In this document: in pieces, positions 24,603-33,323 of the stretch | How positions within the stretch are numbered: position 1 is the first letter of the stretch | Layout: every line of letters starts with the position of its first letter | From: Ignavibacteriota bacterium | GTDB lineage: Bacteria; Bacteroidota; Ignavibacteria; UBA10030; UBA6906 | Direction of reading: 5' to 3' | NCBI GenBank assembly: GCA_003162635.1 | Contig: PMNE01000043.1 | Location: 38,192-91,691, forward strand | DNA length: 53,500 nucleotides | The notes under the pieces: generated by a model | What the model was told of the DNA's origin: nothing | The model's input: only the letters and a program-made list of their open reading frames with translations | Database searches by the model: none | Position numbers and translations under genes: made by a program

Positions 24603-24944
24603 TCACTTTCCGAAGCTTGCCGCGGCTCCGTCAACCGTGGGGAATGTCTCGAGGACACCGCCGAGCTTTGTGACCTTGATGAGAGCCAGGATTTTCTCGG
24701 AAGCACCCGCGATCTTCAGCGCGCCTCCTGCATTCTTCAGCGTGCTCGCAGCGCCGATGAGCAGCCCGAGGCCCGAGCTGTTCATGAATTGCACCCTGCC
24801 GAGATCGAGAACGATGCGAACCTGCATGAGGTCCGCCAATTCGTGTACCTTGGCATTCAATGCGTTGGCATCGGGCCCCCCCATCAGGTTCCCTTCGAGC
24901 CGGATGATCGTCGTCTTTCCCAGGGATGTCGTTGTAATCGTCAT
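24603..24944 (-). CDS. STAS-domain anti-sigma factor antagonist
   Basis: A 113-residue single-domain protein of the SpoIIAA/RsbV class. The phosphorylation site lies in FMNSSGLGLLIG, with Ser56 at the position of SpoIIAA Ser58; Asn55 replaces the usual Asp. When unphosphorylated, such proteins bind an anti-sigma kinase and free a sigma factor, or act in other partner switches. A strong ribosome site (GGAGGAG) precedes the ATG. The gene is last in the secD-secF operon, 43 nt after secF. No RsbW-type kinase or PP2C phosphatase is in the window, so its partners are elsewhere. Confidence 0.92.
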   Translation of the reverse strand: MTITTTSLGKTTIIRLEGNLMGGPDANALNAKVHELADLMQVRIVLDLGRVQFMNSSGLGLLIGAASTLKNAGGALKIAGASEKILALIKVTKLGGVLETFPTVDGAAASFGK

Positions 24945-24987
24945 GGCAACTCTCCTCCGACGCGGCAGGAATCCGCCGCCGCCGGCA

Positions 24988-25905
24988 TCAATCGATCAGC
25001 TTCGCCTGTGCTTTGCCTCGCAGCGACCATTCAAGGGCCATGGCGCTTGCAATGTAGATCGAGGAATACGTCCCTGTGGTAATGCCGATGGTGAGCGCAA
25101 AGGCAAACCCGCGGTTTACTTCGCCCCCGAACATCAGAAGCACGATCAGCACGACAAAGACCGTCCCGGAGGTGATGATGGTACGGCTCAAAGTTTCGTT
25201 CAGACTCTTGTTCATCAGTTCTTGCAGCGGCATGTTCCGGAAGATCTTCTGGTTTTCACGGATACGGTCGAAGATGACGACGGTATCATTCATTGAAAGG
25301 CCGACGAGCGTCAGGAACGCAGCCACCATCGACTGGTTCAGCTCGAGGTTCAGCATTCCGTCACATATCGAGACGAGTCCGAGCGTGACCAAGACGTCGT
25401 GGAACAGCGCGACCACCGCGCCGACCCCGTAGATGAATTTGAAGCGGAATCCCACATAGATGCCGATCGCGATGAGGGAGGCCATGACGGCGTACACTGC
25501 ATTCCGCCGAAGTTCGGTGCCGACCTTTGGGCCGATCTTGTCTTCCCTCAACACGCTGAACTGATTCTGTGGGAATCGTTCGGTCAACCCTCCCCTGATC
25601 CTTTCGGCGATCGTGCTGCCTTCCCCCTGTTCCACGGTCTGGATCAGGATGTCGCGCGGGCTGCCGAATGATTTGATCTCGGCCTTGCCGAAGCCGATCT
25701 TGTCCATTGCCGCGCGGAGGTCCCCGATGGTCACCGGCTCCTGAAAGCGAACGATCAGCTCCGTGCCGCCGAGAAAGTCGATGCCGTAGTCGAATCCTTT
25801 GATGGCCAGCGACACCATGCCGAGAAGAATGACGCTTGCGGAAACCGTGTACCAGATCTTCCGCTGGCCCATGAAATCGATGTTTGTTTTGCCGAAGAAA
25901 CGCAT
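24988..25905 (-). CDS. secF: Protein translocase subunit SecF
   Basis: Inner-membrane partner of SecD. The pair uses the proton gradient to drive late steps of Sec export. 305 residues, six predicted membrane helices and one periplasmic domain after the first. The signature FDYGIDFLGGTELIV follows helix 1. The conserved helix 4-5 motif SMNDTVVIFDRIREN is present. The start MRFFGKTNIDFMGQRKIWY is typical. It lies 26 nt after secD on the same strand. Confidence 0.97.
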   Translation of the reverse strand: MRFFGKTNIDFMGQRKIWYTVSASVILLGMVSLAIKGFDYGIDFLGGTELIVRFQEPVTIGDLRAAMDKIGFGKAEIKSFGSPRDILIQTVEQGEGSTIAERIRGGLTERFPQNQFSVLREDKIGPKVGTELRRNAVYAVMASLIAIGIYVGFRFKFIYGVGAVVALFHDVLVTLGLVSICDGMLNLELNQSMVAAFLTLVGLSMNDTVVIFDRIRENQKIFRNMPLQELMNKSLNETLSRTIITSGTVFVVLIVLLMFGGEVNRGFAFALTIGITTGTYSSIYIASAMALEWSLRGKAQAKLID

Positions 25906-25931
25906 GTGATCTACCCCAAAGTGATAGTCGT

Positions 25932-27794
25932 TTAGCCGAAGCTCACGCGGGCGCCGTACTTCTCGATCATGACGTTCAGGATCACCCGTGAGATAATCAT
26001 GGCGCAGAACAACGAGGCCACGATCCCTATCATCAGCGTGAGGGCGAAGCCCTGCACCGGCCCCGAACCGAATTGGAACAGGATGACACCCGTGATAAAC
26101 GTCGTCACGTTCGAGTCGAAAATGGCCGTGAACGCCTTTGTATATCCGGCGTCGATGGCGGCGCGGATGGTCTTTCCCAATGACAGTTCTTCGCGGATAC
26201 GCTCGTAGATGAGCACATTCGCGTCCACCGCCACGGCAAGCGTCAGAATAAGCCCGGCGATGCCCGGCAGTGTGAGCGTCCCCTGGAAGGCCGCAAGGAC
26301 CGCCAGAACAAACAGAAGGCAGAAGATCAGCGCGATATCCGCCACACCGCCGCCGGACCTGTAGTACACGAGCATGAACAGAACCGTCAACACCGTCGCG
26401 AGAGTGGAAGAGATTATTCCGCTGCGAATGGAATCCTCGCCGAGGGACGGCCCGACGGACCGCTGTTCAACAATCTCCACCGGTGCGGGGAGGGCGCCTG
26501 CCTTCAGGACGATCTCAAGGAGGCGGGCCTCTTCAATATTGTCCATCCCTTCGATCATGGAGGACCCGCCGGTGATCTTGTTCCGCACGACCGGTGCGGA
26601 GAACACGGCGTTGTCGAGCACGATGGCGATACGCTTGTTGATGTTCGCGCCGGTGATCCGTGCCCAATCATGCGACCCCTCGCTGTTCATTTCCATCCGG
26701 ACGATGGGTTGGTTGTAACTCTGGTCGAGGGTGGCTTGTGCCGATGTCACGACACCGCCGGTCAGTTCCGGCGTGCTTTTGACCGGATAAAGGGTGAAGT
26801 AGCGCTTCCCGTTTCCCAGCACGCGCCCTTTGGCGCTCCAGATGAGCTGCATATCGGCGGGGAGGATGCGCTTGACATCGTCCCGGTCCAGAATCCTCCG
26901 GACTTTCTCCTTGTTCTCTTCTGCAACAACCGCCTCGCCCGGGAATTGCTGCGCGTTCACGATCGCCAGGGAGAAGAAGGGATGCTTCTTGGCGAACACT
27001 TCCGGTGACACTTCCCCCTCGGCAGTGGCAATCTTCGTTGTGTCTCCCGTCGAGTCCGGCATCGCGGCGGTGGCTGACGTGTCGGTGGAGTCCGTCACGT
27101 TGCTGGCCGCGAGCAACTTGTCGATGGATTCCATGACCCGGTACATAATTTCCGGTTCCTTGAGCAGTTTGAACTCGAGGAGAGCAGTCCCCTGAAGAAG
27201 GGTGCGGACTTCGGCCTCCCGGGTCACACCGGGAAGGTCCACGATGATCCTGTTGCTTCCGAGTTTCTGGATCGACGGCTCGGACACGCCGTACTGATCG
27301 ACGCGGTTGCGGACGATCTCCATGCCGCGGTCGATCGCCTTCGTCGTCTCATCGCTCAGGAATTTGTAAATATCGTCGTTGGTATCGCGCAGATTGCGGT
27401 AGTACCGGCTCATCCTGATCTGGCGCGCCTCGAACTTCTTCCGGAGGAGGAGAACGGGGGAAGTGTCGGTCTTGCGCGATTCCTCACGCACTTCCTTCAT
27501 AACCTGGGCGAAGACGTCGTCCCTGTTCTTCGCGAGGTCCTCGATCAGCTTGAGAACGTCGACTTCCAGGACGACGCGCATCCCTCCCTGAAGGTCGAGT
27601 CCGAGTTTGATGCGCTTGGCGCGGTATTCCTTGATGTCGTTCTCGTGGTTTTCCACAAACTGCACGCTGTCCTGGCCATGAAGGGTGCTGAGGGTCTTGC
27701 GGAGCGAGTAGTCTCTATAGGTGGGCCAGAGAAAATAAAGGGAGAGCAGCGCCGCTGCCGCGATCAACAGAATTTTGCCGGTGTACTTTTTCAC
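25932..27794 (-). CDS. secD: Protein translocase subunit SecD
   Basis: Inner-membrane Sec accessory protein with a large periplasmic P1 domain. 620 residues from a GTG start at 27794, chosen because GGAGG lies 7 nt upstream and the first helix (KKYTGKILLIAAAALLSLYF) begins there. An in-frame ATG at 27854 lies between promoter and ribosome site and is unlikely. Seen: KLGLDLQGGMRVVLEV after helix 1, a linker near residue 240 rich in Thr, Ser, Asp and Ala, and the C-terminal membrane domain with VDANVLIYERIREEL. Promoter at 27876-27904. Operon secD-secF-STAS. Confidence 0.97.
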   Translation of the reverse strand: MKKYTGKILLIAAAALLSLYFLWPTYRDYSLRKTLSTLHGQDSVQFVENHENDIKEYRAKRIKLGLDLQGGMRVVLEVDVLKLIEDLAKNRDDVFAQVMKEVREESRKTDTSPVLLLRKKFEARQIRMSRYYRNLRDTNDDIYKFLSDETTKAIDRGMEIVRNRVDQYGVSEPSIQKLGSNRIIVDLPGVTREAEVRTLLQGTALLEFKLLKEPEIMYRVMESIDKLLAASNVTDSTDTSATAAMPDSTGDTTKIATAEGEVSPEVFAKKHPFFSLAIVNAQQFPGEAVVAEENKEKVRRILDRDDVKRILPADMQLIWSAKGRVLGNGKRYFTLYPVKSTPELTGGVVTSAQATLDQSYNQPIVRMEMNSEGSHDWARITGANINKRIAIVLDNAVFSAPVVRNKITGGSSMIEGMDNIEEARLLEIVLKAGALPAPVEIVEQRSVGPSLGEDSIRSGIISSTLATVLTVLFMLVYYRSGGGVADIALIFCLLFVLAVLAAFQGTLTLPGIAGLILTLAVAVDANVLIYERIREELSLGKTIRAAIDAGYTKAFTAIFDSNVTTFITGVILFQFGSGPVQGFALTLMIGIVASLFCAMIISRVILNVMIEKYGARVSFG

Positions 27795-27875
27795 TGCGAA
27801 ACCTCCGAGGTCAAGCGTACGGGGATGGTAACGGATGCATGGCAGGATGACCACATCGAATCGTGCAAGCTCACT

Positions 27876-27904
27876 AATATACGCTCACCCCCAGAGAAAG
27901 TCAA
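27876..27904 (-). promoter_or_regulatory. Sigma-70 promoter of secD-secF
   Basis: Minus strand: -35 TTGACT (27904-27899), 17-nt spacer, -10 TATATT (27881-27876). Predicted start near 27869, leader about 75 nt. It is the best -35 match in the window. Confidence 0.8.
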
Positions 27905-27915
27905 CGAAAAAAGCG

Positions 27916-27944
27916 TTGCTTTTGCAGGATTTTCCGATTATATT
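27916..27944 (+). promoter_or_regulatory. Sigma-70 promoter of the ppiD operon
   Basis: -35 TTGCTT (27916-27921), 17-nt spacer, -10 TATATT (27939-27944). Predicted start near 27951, leader about 158 nt. Only 11 bp separate its -35 from that of the divergent secD promoter. Confidence 0.75.
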
Positions 27945-27989
27945 AATTTTCGTTTCAATTCTTCTTGTCCCGAGCCCCCCGAGAAAATG

Positions 27990-28087
27990 CCTCGGCTCTG
28001 CGTGCGGAGCCGATGTCGGAAGGGTACCAACAACGTCACCAGCGAATTCGCCGAGCTCATCGATCACAGCATCCGCGGTCCTCGGCG
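27990..28087 (+). promoter_or_regulatory. Structured leader of the ppiD mRNA
   Basis: The stem CGGCTC/GAGCCG (27993-27998 with 28007-28012) and the stem CGCCGAG/CTCGGCG (28049-28055 with 28081-28087) lie in the leader, the second ending just before the AGGAGGG ribosome site. GCCGAG at 28050-28055 could instead pair with CTCGGC at 27991-27996, so alternative folds exist. The 314-nt gap between secD and ppiD holds the two promoters and this leader; I see no gene in it. Confidence 0.35.
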
Positions 28088-28108
28088 CTGAGGAGGGTGT
28101 TTCCCCAT

Positions 28109-30244
28109 ATGCCTATCATGACTCGCATGCGCGACAGCATGCCCGTGATCCTGTTCGGACTGCTCATCGCCTTTTTGATCACCATCGTCTTCGAGTGGGG
28201 AATGGACTACCTCGGCATGCGCGGAGGGGGGCAGTCGGATGTCATCGGGAAGGTGAACGGCCACAAGATTACGTACAAGGAATTCTCCGAACTGGTCAAG
28301 ACCCTCTCGGATAACGCCAAGACTCAGACGGGCCAGGAGCCCGACGAGTCGATGCAGCCGCAGCTTCGCGAACAGGCGTGGGAGTCCATCATCAACCAGC
28401 GCCTCGTCGACGAGGAAGTCCAGCGGCTCGGCATCACGGTGAGCGACCAGGAGCTGACCGACTGGGTGTACGGGGAGAACCCGCCTGAGGACCTCAAGAG
28501 GAACTTCATCGATTCGACCGGCCAGTTCAACAGGGAACTCTATGAACAGGTTCTCCGGAATCCGAACCAATATATCACCGACCCCCGGGGCTCCGATCCC
28601 AATTACGGTGTGAAGCGGCTGCAGGAGTTCGAGAAACAGCTCCGCCTGCGGCGCATCCAGGAAAAATTGCAGAGCGTCGTTGGTGCGTCGGTGCGCGTGA
28701 CCGACGGGGAGGCCCGGCAGAGGTTTATCGACCAGTACGAACACTATGAGGCAAGCTACGCCCTCTTCGATCCTGCGGTGCTCGTCAAGGACGGCGATGT
28801 CAGCGTCACGGACGCCGATCTGCACGCATACTACGACGAGAATGTGGATCAGTTCAAGTATGAAGGGTCGCGAAAGCTGAAGTATGCGGTATTTCTTGAG
28901 ACCCCATCCGCATCGGATTCCTCCGACCGCCGGAAGGAGATTGAGGACGTGGCCGCGAAAGCACGCAGCGGCGCCGATTTCCTCCAACTCGTCTCGACGT
29001 ACTCCGATAAAGCGGATAGCGGTGCGTTCTTCCATCGGGGGGAGTTAAGCCCCCGACTTGACAGCGCGGTGTTCGCAGCGGCTCCCGGCGCAATCATCGG
29101 CCCCATCGACGCAGAAGACGGCCTCCATGTCGCCAAGATCCTTGCCGAAAGGAAATCCGACAAGGAATATGTCCACGCGGCGCACATCCTCATCCCCGTG
29201 ACCGCTCCTGACAGTGCCCAGGCGATAGCGCAAGCGAAATCCATCGCCGCGATGGCCCGCGAAGGAAAGAACTTTGCCGACCTCGCGCGGGAGTATTCCC
29301 GTGACCGCTCCAACGCTTCCAGCGGTGGAGATCTCGGATGGTTCGGCAAGGGACGGATGGTCCCTGCGTTTGAAAAGGCGTGCCTCGGCGCGACCCCCGG
29401 ACAGATTGTCGGACCTGTGCGTACGCAGTTCGGTCTCCATATTATCAAGGTGTACGGCCGTGACTCCAGGGAAGTAAAGGTGGCGAACATCACCACAAAA
29501 ATCACGGTGGGTTCCCAGACGAAGAACGATATTGCCGACAGGGCGAAAGATTTCTCCTACAATGCACGGCAATCCGAATTCAGTCAGGAAGCCCAGCAGA
29601 CGGGGATAGAGTTGCGCGAAACGCAGGTGCAGGAAAAGGGTGGCGTGGTCCCCGGTATCGGCGTCAACGAGGCAATCGTCCGGTGGGCGTTCGGCGCGAA
29701 GGTGGGGGCGGTGAGCGAGCCGTTCACGATCACCAACGGCTCAGCGGTTCTTTCCGTTGCAGAGGTGAAGGAAGCAGGGGTGAAGAAATTTGATGAAGTG
29801 AAGGAGAGTTTGCAGGGTCCCGTTCTCCGGAAAAAGAAACTGGAGAAGGCGAAGCAACTCGCCGCCGATGCCCGCGCGCTCCTTGCACCCGGGGAAGGCC
29901 TCGAGATGCTGACGCAGAAGAATCCGTCCATCCATGTTCAGACCACCGGCCCGTTTACCGCGTCGGGCGTCATCGCAGGGATCGGCCGCGACCCGGGTTT
30001 TGTCGGCGCAGCGTCCGGTCTCACGATCGGACAGATCTCCCCCCCCGTGGAAGGACTGCGGGGCGCGTACCTGATACAGCTCACCGTCAAATCGGGATTC
30101 GATTCGACTGCCTTTGCGGGACAAAAGGAACTGCTCCGATCGCGTATGCTTCAGGAGAAGAAAAGCCGCTTCGTGTCGGATTGGCTCCAGAGGCTGAAGG
30201 AAAAGGCGGACATTGAAGACAAGCGAGACATCTTCTTCCGTTGA
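28109..30244 (+). CDS. ppiD: Periplasmic peptidyl-prolyl isomerase, PpiD/SurA type
   Basis: Membrane-anchored periplasmic chaperone, 711 residues. One N-terminal helix (MPVILFGLLIAFLITIVFEWG) is followed by a SurA_N-like helical region (residues about 45-230). Then come an apparently degenerate parvulin-like segment (about 270-355) and a canonical parvulin domain (about 355-455, YVHAAHILIPV to TQFGLHIIKVYG with GGDLGWFGKGRMVPAFEKA). C-terminal helices follow. It should assist outer-membrane protein folding near the Sec exit. Start: ATG at 28109, 11 nt after AGGAGGG; the ATG at 28118 is an alternative. It heads an operon with a small barrel protein, a methyltransferase and aroK. Confidence 0.92.
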   Translation: MPIMTRMRDSMPVILFGLLIAFLITIVFEWGMDYLGMRGGGQSDVIGKVNGHKITYKEFSELVKTLSDNAKTQTGQEPDESMQPQLREQAWESIINQRLVDEEVQRLGITVSDQELTDWVYGENPPEDLKRNFIDSTGQFNRELYEQVLRNPNQYITDPRGSDPNYGVKRLQEFEKQLRLRRIQEKLQSVVGASVRVTDGEARQRFIDQYEHYEASYALFDPAVLVKDGDVSVTDADLHAYYDENVDQFKYEGSRKLKYAVFLETPSASDSSDRRKEIEDVAAKARSGADFLQLVSTYSDKADSGAFFHRGELSPRLDSAVFAAAPGAIIGPIDAEDGLHVAKILAERKSDKEYVHAAHILIPVTAPDSAQAIAQAKSIAAMAREGKNFADLAREYSRDRSNASSGGDLGWFGKGRMVPAFEKACLGATPGQIVGPVRTQFGLHIIKVYGRDSREVKVANITTKITVGSQTKNDIADRAKDFSYNARQSEFSQEAQQTGIELRETQVQEKGGVVPGIGVNEAIVRWAFGAKVGAVSEPFTITNGSAVLSVAEVKEAGVKKFDEVKESLQGPVLRKKKLEKAKQLAADARALLAPGEGLEMLTQKNPSIHVQTTGPFTASGVIAGIGRDPGFVGAASGLTIGQISPPVEGLRGAYLIQLTVKSGFDSTAFAGQKELLRSRMLQEKKSRFVSDWLQRLKEKADIEDKRDIFFR

Positions 30245-30965
30245 ACGCGCGTGCAAGGGGGACCGCTTCCGGTTCCCCCTTCTGCTCCTGTGCCTTCTCT
30301 GCGTCGTTTCCCCCCTTCGTGCGGGCGATGGATCGTGGTCTATCCTCATCACGGGGAACCTCACCACAAGCTCACAATTGTTCCTTTCTCCCGATGCCGT
30401 CGATCCCGCGGCACGCAGTGCGCGGCTCGGGATCAGCAATTCTTTCGGCGCGGGAGCCGAGATCCGCTACCGCTTTCCTGATGCCCATATCGCCGTGAGT
30501 CTTGCCTCCGATATTCTGCGTGCACGCGCCTCCGACGATATCGTCGCCTTTCCCGGGACGACGATTCCGGTCAGCGACGGGTTCACCGCCGTTCCGGTGG
30601 AGCTGACGGGATACTTCATCGTTCCCTTTTCCGGTGAGCGGTTCGAGGTCTTTATGGGGGGAGGAGCAGGGGTCTATTTTGGCAAGCGGCACTACGTCGT
30701 CGGGGCCACCGAAGCCCCGTCGACGGGAACGACGGCAGGCTACGGGATTCACGTCCTCACCGGTGTGCGCTACAGGTTTGCGGGCCCGTGGGAAGCTGTC
30801 GCCGCGATGAAGTTCCGTGACCTGCAATTCCACACATCGAACGCGTTCTCCGAATCCTCCATCACCTCTCAAGGCGTCCTCATACACCTCGGGACGCAGC
30901 CGTTCACATCACGGACCCAGACCGACGGCATCATCTTCCAGCTCGGCCTTGCGTATACGATTTGA
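30213..30965 (+). CDS. Small exported beta-barrel-like protein, 250 aa
   Basis: Unnamed protein with a signal sequence (RFPLLLLCLLCVVSPLRAG, residues about 19-38). The mature part alternates polar and apolar residues and Gly/aromatic turns (GAGAEIRYRFPDAHIAVSL, YFIVPFSGERFEVFMGGGAG), and ends in strands finishing IIFQLGLAYTI. This pattern suggests an outer-membrane beta-barrel of about eight strands. Start: TTG at 30213 is the only plausible initiator, making a 32-nt overlap with ppiD. Its position after a periplasmic foldase gene fits an envelope protein. Function unknown. Confidence 0.72.
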   Translation: MKTSETSSSVERACKGDRFRFPLLLLCLLCVVSPLRAGDGSWSILITGNLTTSSQLFLSPDAVDPAARSARLGISNSFGAGAEIRYRFPDAHIAVSLASDILRARASDDIVAFPGTTIPVSDGFTAVPVELTGYFIVPFSGERFEVFMGGGAGVYFGKRHYVVGATEAPSTGTTAGYGIHVLTGVRYRFAGPWEAVAAMKFRDLQFHTSNAFSESSITSQGVLIHLGTQPFTSRTQTDGIIFQLGLAYTI

Positions 30966-31669
30966 TGGACCCCACGCGCCCCTTTCCTGCCGTTCCTCCC
31001 GCGATCGCGGCACGCTACGATGCAGCGTTTCGCGAAGTGCGATCGGGATTCTTCCGGTGGTCGATCCTCTCTGTGAACGATACGAACAGCCTTGTGGACG
31101 CGATCTCTCCCGCAAGGTTCGCAGTCGATGAACGCCTCCCCTATTGGGCGGATCTCTGGTGCTCGTCGGTGACCTTGGCAGGTGACCTCCGTGCGCGCCC
31201 GGCCATGGCGGGAATGCGCGTGCTTGAACTCGGCTGCGGACTCGGTCTGGCGGGGATCGCGGCAGCACAGGCGGGAGGCGCGGTGACCCTGACGGACTAC
31301 GAAGAGGATGCCCTCCTCTTTGCCCGGTGTAACGTTCAAGCGAACCTCACTCTCGAGGAACAAGCAAGGGTCAAGATCATGCCGATGGACTGGCGCACGA
31401 CGGGTGGCGATGCGACGTACGATCTCGTGATAGGCGCCGATATCGTCTACGAACGGGTGAACTTCCCCCCGATTCTCTCACTCCTCAGGCGGGCGGTCCG
31501 CCCCGGCGGCGTTGTCCTCATCGCGGACCCCGACCGTTCTCTTGGAAGGGATTTTCTCCGGGAGGCCGGCGAAAACGGATTCCATGTGACAAGCCGAAGG
31601 TCACGTGAAGAACACGGCGGCCGGACGACGAATGTCGTCATCAGCGAATTGAAAGCCCCGGCCTCATGA
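30965..31669 (+). CDS. Class I SAM-dependent methyltransferase (Methyltransf_16-like)
   Basis: A 234-residue cytoplasmic methyltransferase. The SAM motif I is VLELGCGLGLAGIAAA (near residues 84-99), followed by the acidic strand VTLTDYEEDAL, a motif IV-like LVIGADIVYE, and GGVVLIADPDR. The N-terminal part with LPYWADLWCSSVTLAGDL is typical of the lysine methyltransferase 16 / Nnt1 group, so the substrate may be a protein lysine, but I cannot tell which. The ATG at 30965 overlaps the stop of the upstream gene by one nt (TGATG), and its end overlaps aroK by four. It is inside the ppiD-aroK operon. Confidence 0.82.
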   Translation: MDPTRPFPAVPPAIAARYDAAFREVRSGFFRWSILSVNDTNSLVDAISPARFAVDERLPYWADLWCSSVTLAGDLRARPAMAGMRVLELGCGLGLAGIAAAQAGGAVTLTDYEEDALLFARCNVQANLTLEEQARVKIMPMDWRTTGGDATYDLVIGADIVYERVNFPPILSLLRRAVRPGGVVLIADPDRSLGRDFLREAGENGFHVTSRRSREEHGGRTTNVVISELKAPAS

Positions 31670-32229
31670 CGCCGCCCCTGTTGCATCGTTCCTCACGCAT
31701 CTACCTCATCGGATTCATGGGATGCGGGAAGTCCACCGTGGGGCCTATTCTCGCAAACGCGATCGGGTATGATTTCGCCGATCTGGACGATGAAGTCGAA
31801 TCCGCGGCGGCCACCTCCATTGCAGCGGTGTTTCGGGAGAGAGGCGAGGCGGGATTCCGCCTCCTTGAACGCGAAGCGCTCCGAGCGCTTGCCCGGCGGG
31901 AAAGAATTGTCGTGGCTCTCGGAGGGGGAGCTCCATTGGATGAGGAAACAAGGGGGGTCATGACTGCGACAGGCGTCGTCGTCTATCTACGCTCATCGCT
32001 GGACGATTTGTTCGCACGCCTGCGGAAGAAATCGGATCGTCCGCTGTTGCTGTCGGACCAGGGGACAGTTCTCGACGAAGAAGCTCTGCGCGAACGTATT
32101 CAATCGCTGCTGGGGAAGCGCGAGCCCGCCTATCGTTGCGCGGATATCATCGTCGAGACCGACGGCGTCCGGCTCGGCCTCACCGTCGATACCATCGTCA
32201 AGCGTCTTTCCCCGCACCTCCCCGGCTGA
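31666..32229 (+). CDS. aroK: Shikimate kinase
   Basis: Phosphorylates shikimate to shikimate-3-phosphate with ATP, towards chorismate and aromatic amino acids. 187 residues. Walker A GFMGCGKST at residues 16-24 (Lys22), shikimate-binding Asp in DLDDEVE, the Gly triplet ALGGGAPLD, and the lid with KKSDRPLL. It overlaps the methyltransferase by ATGA and is the last gene of the ppiD operon. No terminator is obvious before the hldE1 promoter 39 nt downstream. Confidence 0.95.
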   Translation: MTPPLLHRSSRIYLIGFMGCGKSTVGPILANAIGYDFADLDDEVESAAATSIAAVFRERGEAGFRLLEREALRALARRERIVVALGGGAPLDEETRGVMTATGVVVYLRSSLDDLFARLRKKSDRPLLLSDQGTVLDEEALRERIQSLLGKREPAYRCADIIVETDGVRLGLTVDTIVKRLSPHLPG

Positions 32230-32267
32230 GCAAAGCAGATGCGAGCGGCCTCCGGTCCCGCAACTCC

Positions 32268-32296
32268 TTGCTTATCAAGGAGTTCATCGGTATATT
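32268..32296 (+). promoter_or_regulatory. Sigma-70 promoter of hldE1-hldE2-tamB
   Basis: -35 TTGCTT (32268-32273), 17-nt spacer, -10 TATATT (32291-32296), identical hexamers to the ppiD promoter. Predicted start near 32303, so the leader before the GTG is only about 13 nt. Confidence 0.75.
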
Positions 32297-32315
32297 TTCC
32301 ATTCGGGACGAACCA

Positions 32316-33323
32316 GTGATATCACTCTCTGAACATACACTCAAAACCCTGCTCGATGGTTTTGCAGGGAAAAAGATCGGCGTGGTCGGCGACCTCATGG
32401 TTGACAAGTATTATTGGGGTGCCGTTCACCGTGTGTCCCCGGAAGCTCCGGTTCCGGTCGTGGAAGTGGAATCGGAATCCACGCGATTCGGCGGTGCTGC
32501 AAATGTGGCGAACAATATCCGTTCGCTCGGGGGAACTCCGTACCTCGTCGGTCTCATCGGCGACGACTACCCGGGTTCCCAGTTCGCCGAGATGGTGAAG
32601 AGCCAGGGACTGGATACCTCGGGGATCATTGTCGACTCTAATCGGCCGACGACGATCAAGACGCGCGTCATCGCGGCGGGACAGCATGTCGTCCGTATCG
32701 ATAATGAATCGAAGCGGGATTGTCCGGCGGATCTTGAGATGAGGATCATCAATGCAATCCGGGCGGATCTTGAAGCGGTCGATGGCATCATCATCGAAGA
32801 CTATAATAAGGGGGTCGTTACCCGCAATGTGATCCACGCGGTGGTGGACGCTGCGCACCGGGCAGGTATCCCCGTGACGGTCGATCCGAAGTTCAATAAT
32901 TTCTTTGAATACCGTGGCGTGACCGTCTTCAAACCGAACAGGCGTGAAGTGGAAGATGCAATGGGGGAGCGTCTCAAGACCCCGGCGGATGTCGAGAGAG
33001 TCGGATGGAAGCTCCTGCAAACACTGGGAGCCGAGAATGTTCTCCTGACGCGTTCCGAAGAAGGAATGACTCTCTTTGAATCGAAGGGGGAGATGACACA
33101 TCTTCCGACCGCAACTGATGCCGTCTTGGACGTTTCGGGTGCCGGTGATACGGTGATTGCCACTCTCACCATGGCTCTTGTGGCAGGTGCCGGAATCAAG
33201 GAGGCGTGCGCCCTTGCGAATTGTGCCGGAGGCGTCGTGGTCGGCTCTGTGGGGATTGTGCCAATCCTTCCGGACCAGCTCCGTGCAGCGGCGCTGCAGA
33301 CCGGCAGAAAGGACGGCCGCTGA
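32316..33323 (+). CDS. hldE1: D-glycero-beta-D-manno-heptose-7-phosphate kinase
   Basis: PfkB-family sugar kinase that adds the 1-phosphate in ADP-heptose synthesis for the LPS inner core; also known as RfaE domain I. 335 residues. Seen: GDLMVDKYYWG near the start, the PfkB glycine motif FGGAANVANNIRSLGG, TKTR-type substrate residues, and the catalytic DVSGAGDTVIATL near the C-terminus. The GTG at 32316 is supported by the promoter immediately upstream and by GGGACG. The in-frame reading upstream runs antisense through aroK and is not real. Here the kinase and nucleotidyltransferase, fused in E. coli HldE, are two genes overlapping by one nt. Confidence 0.93.
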   Translation: MISLSEHTLKTLLDGFAGKKIGVVGDLMVDKYYWGAVHRVSPEAPVPVVEVESESTRFGGAANVANNIRSLGGTPYLVGLIGDDYPGSQFAEMVKSQGLDTSGIIVDSNRPTTIKTRVIAAGQHVVRIDNESKRDCPADLEMRIINAIRADLEAVDGIIIEDYNKGVVTRNVIHAVVDAAHRAGIPVTVDPKFNNFFEYRGVTVFKPNRREVEDAMGERLKTPADVERVGWKLLQTLGAENVLLTRSEEGMTLFESKGEMTHLPTATDAVLDVSGAGDTVIATLTMALVAGAGIKEACALANCAGGVVVGSVGIVPILPDQLRAAALQTGRKDGR

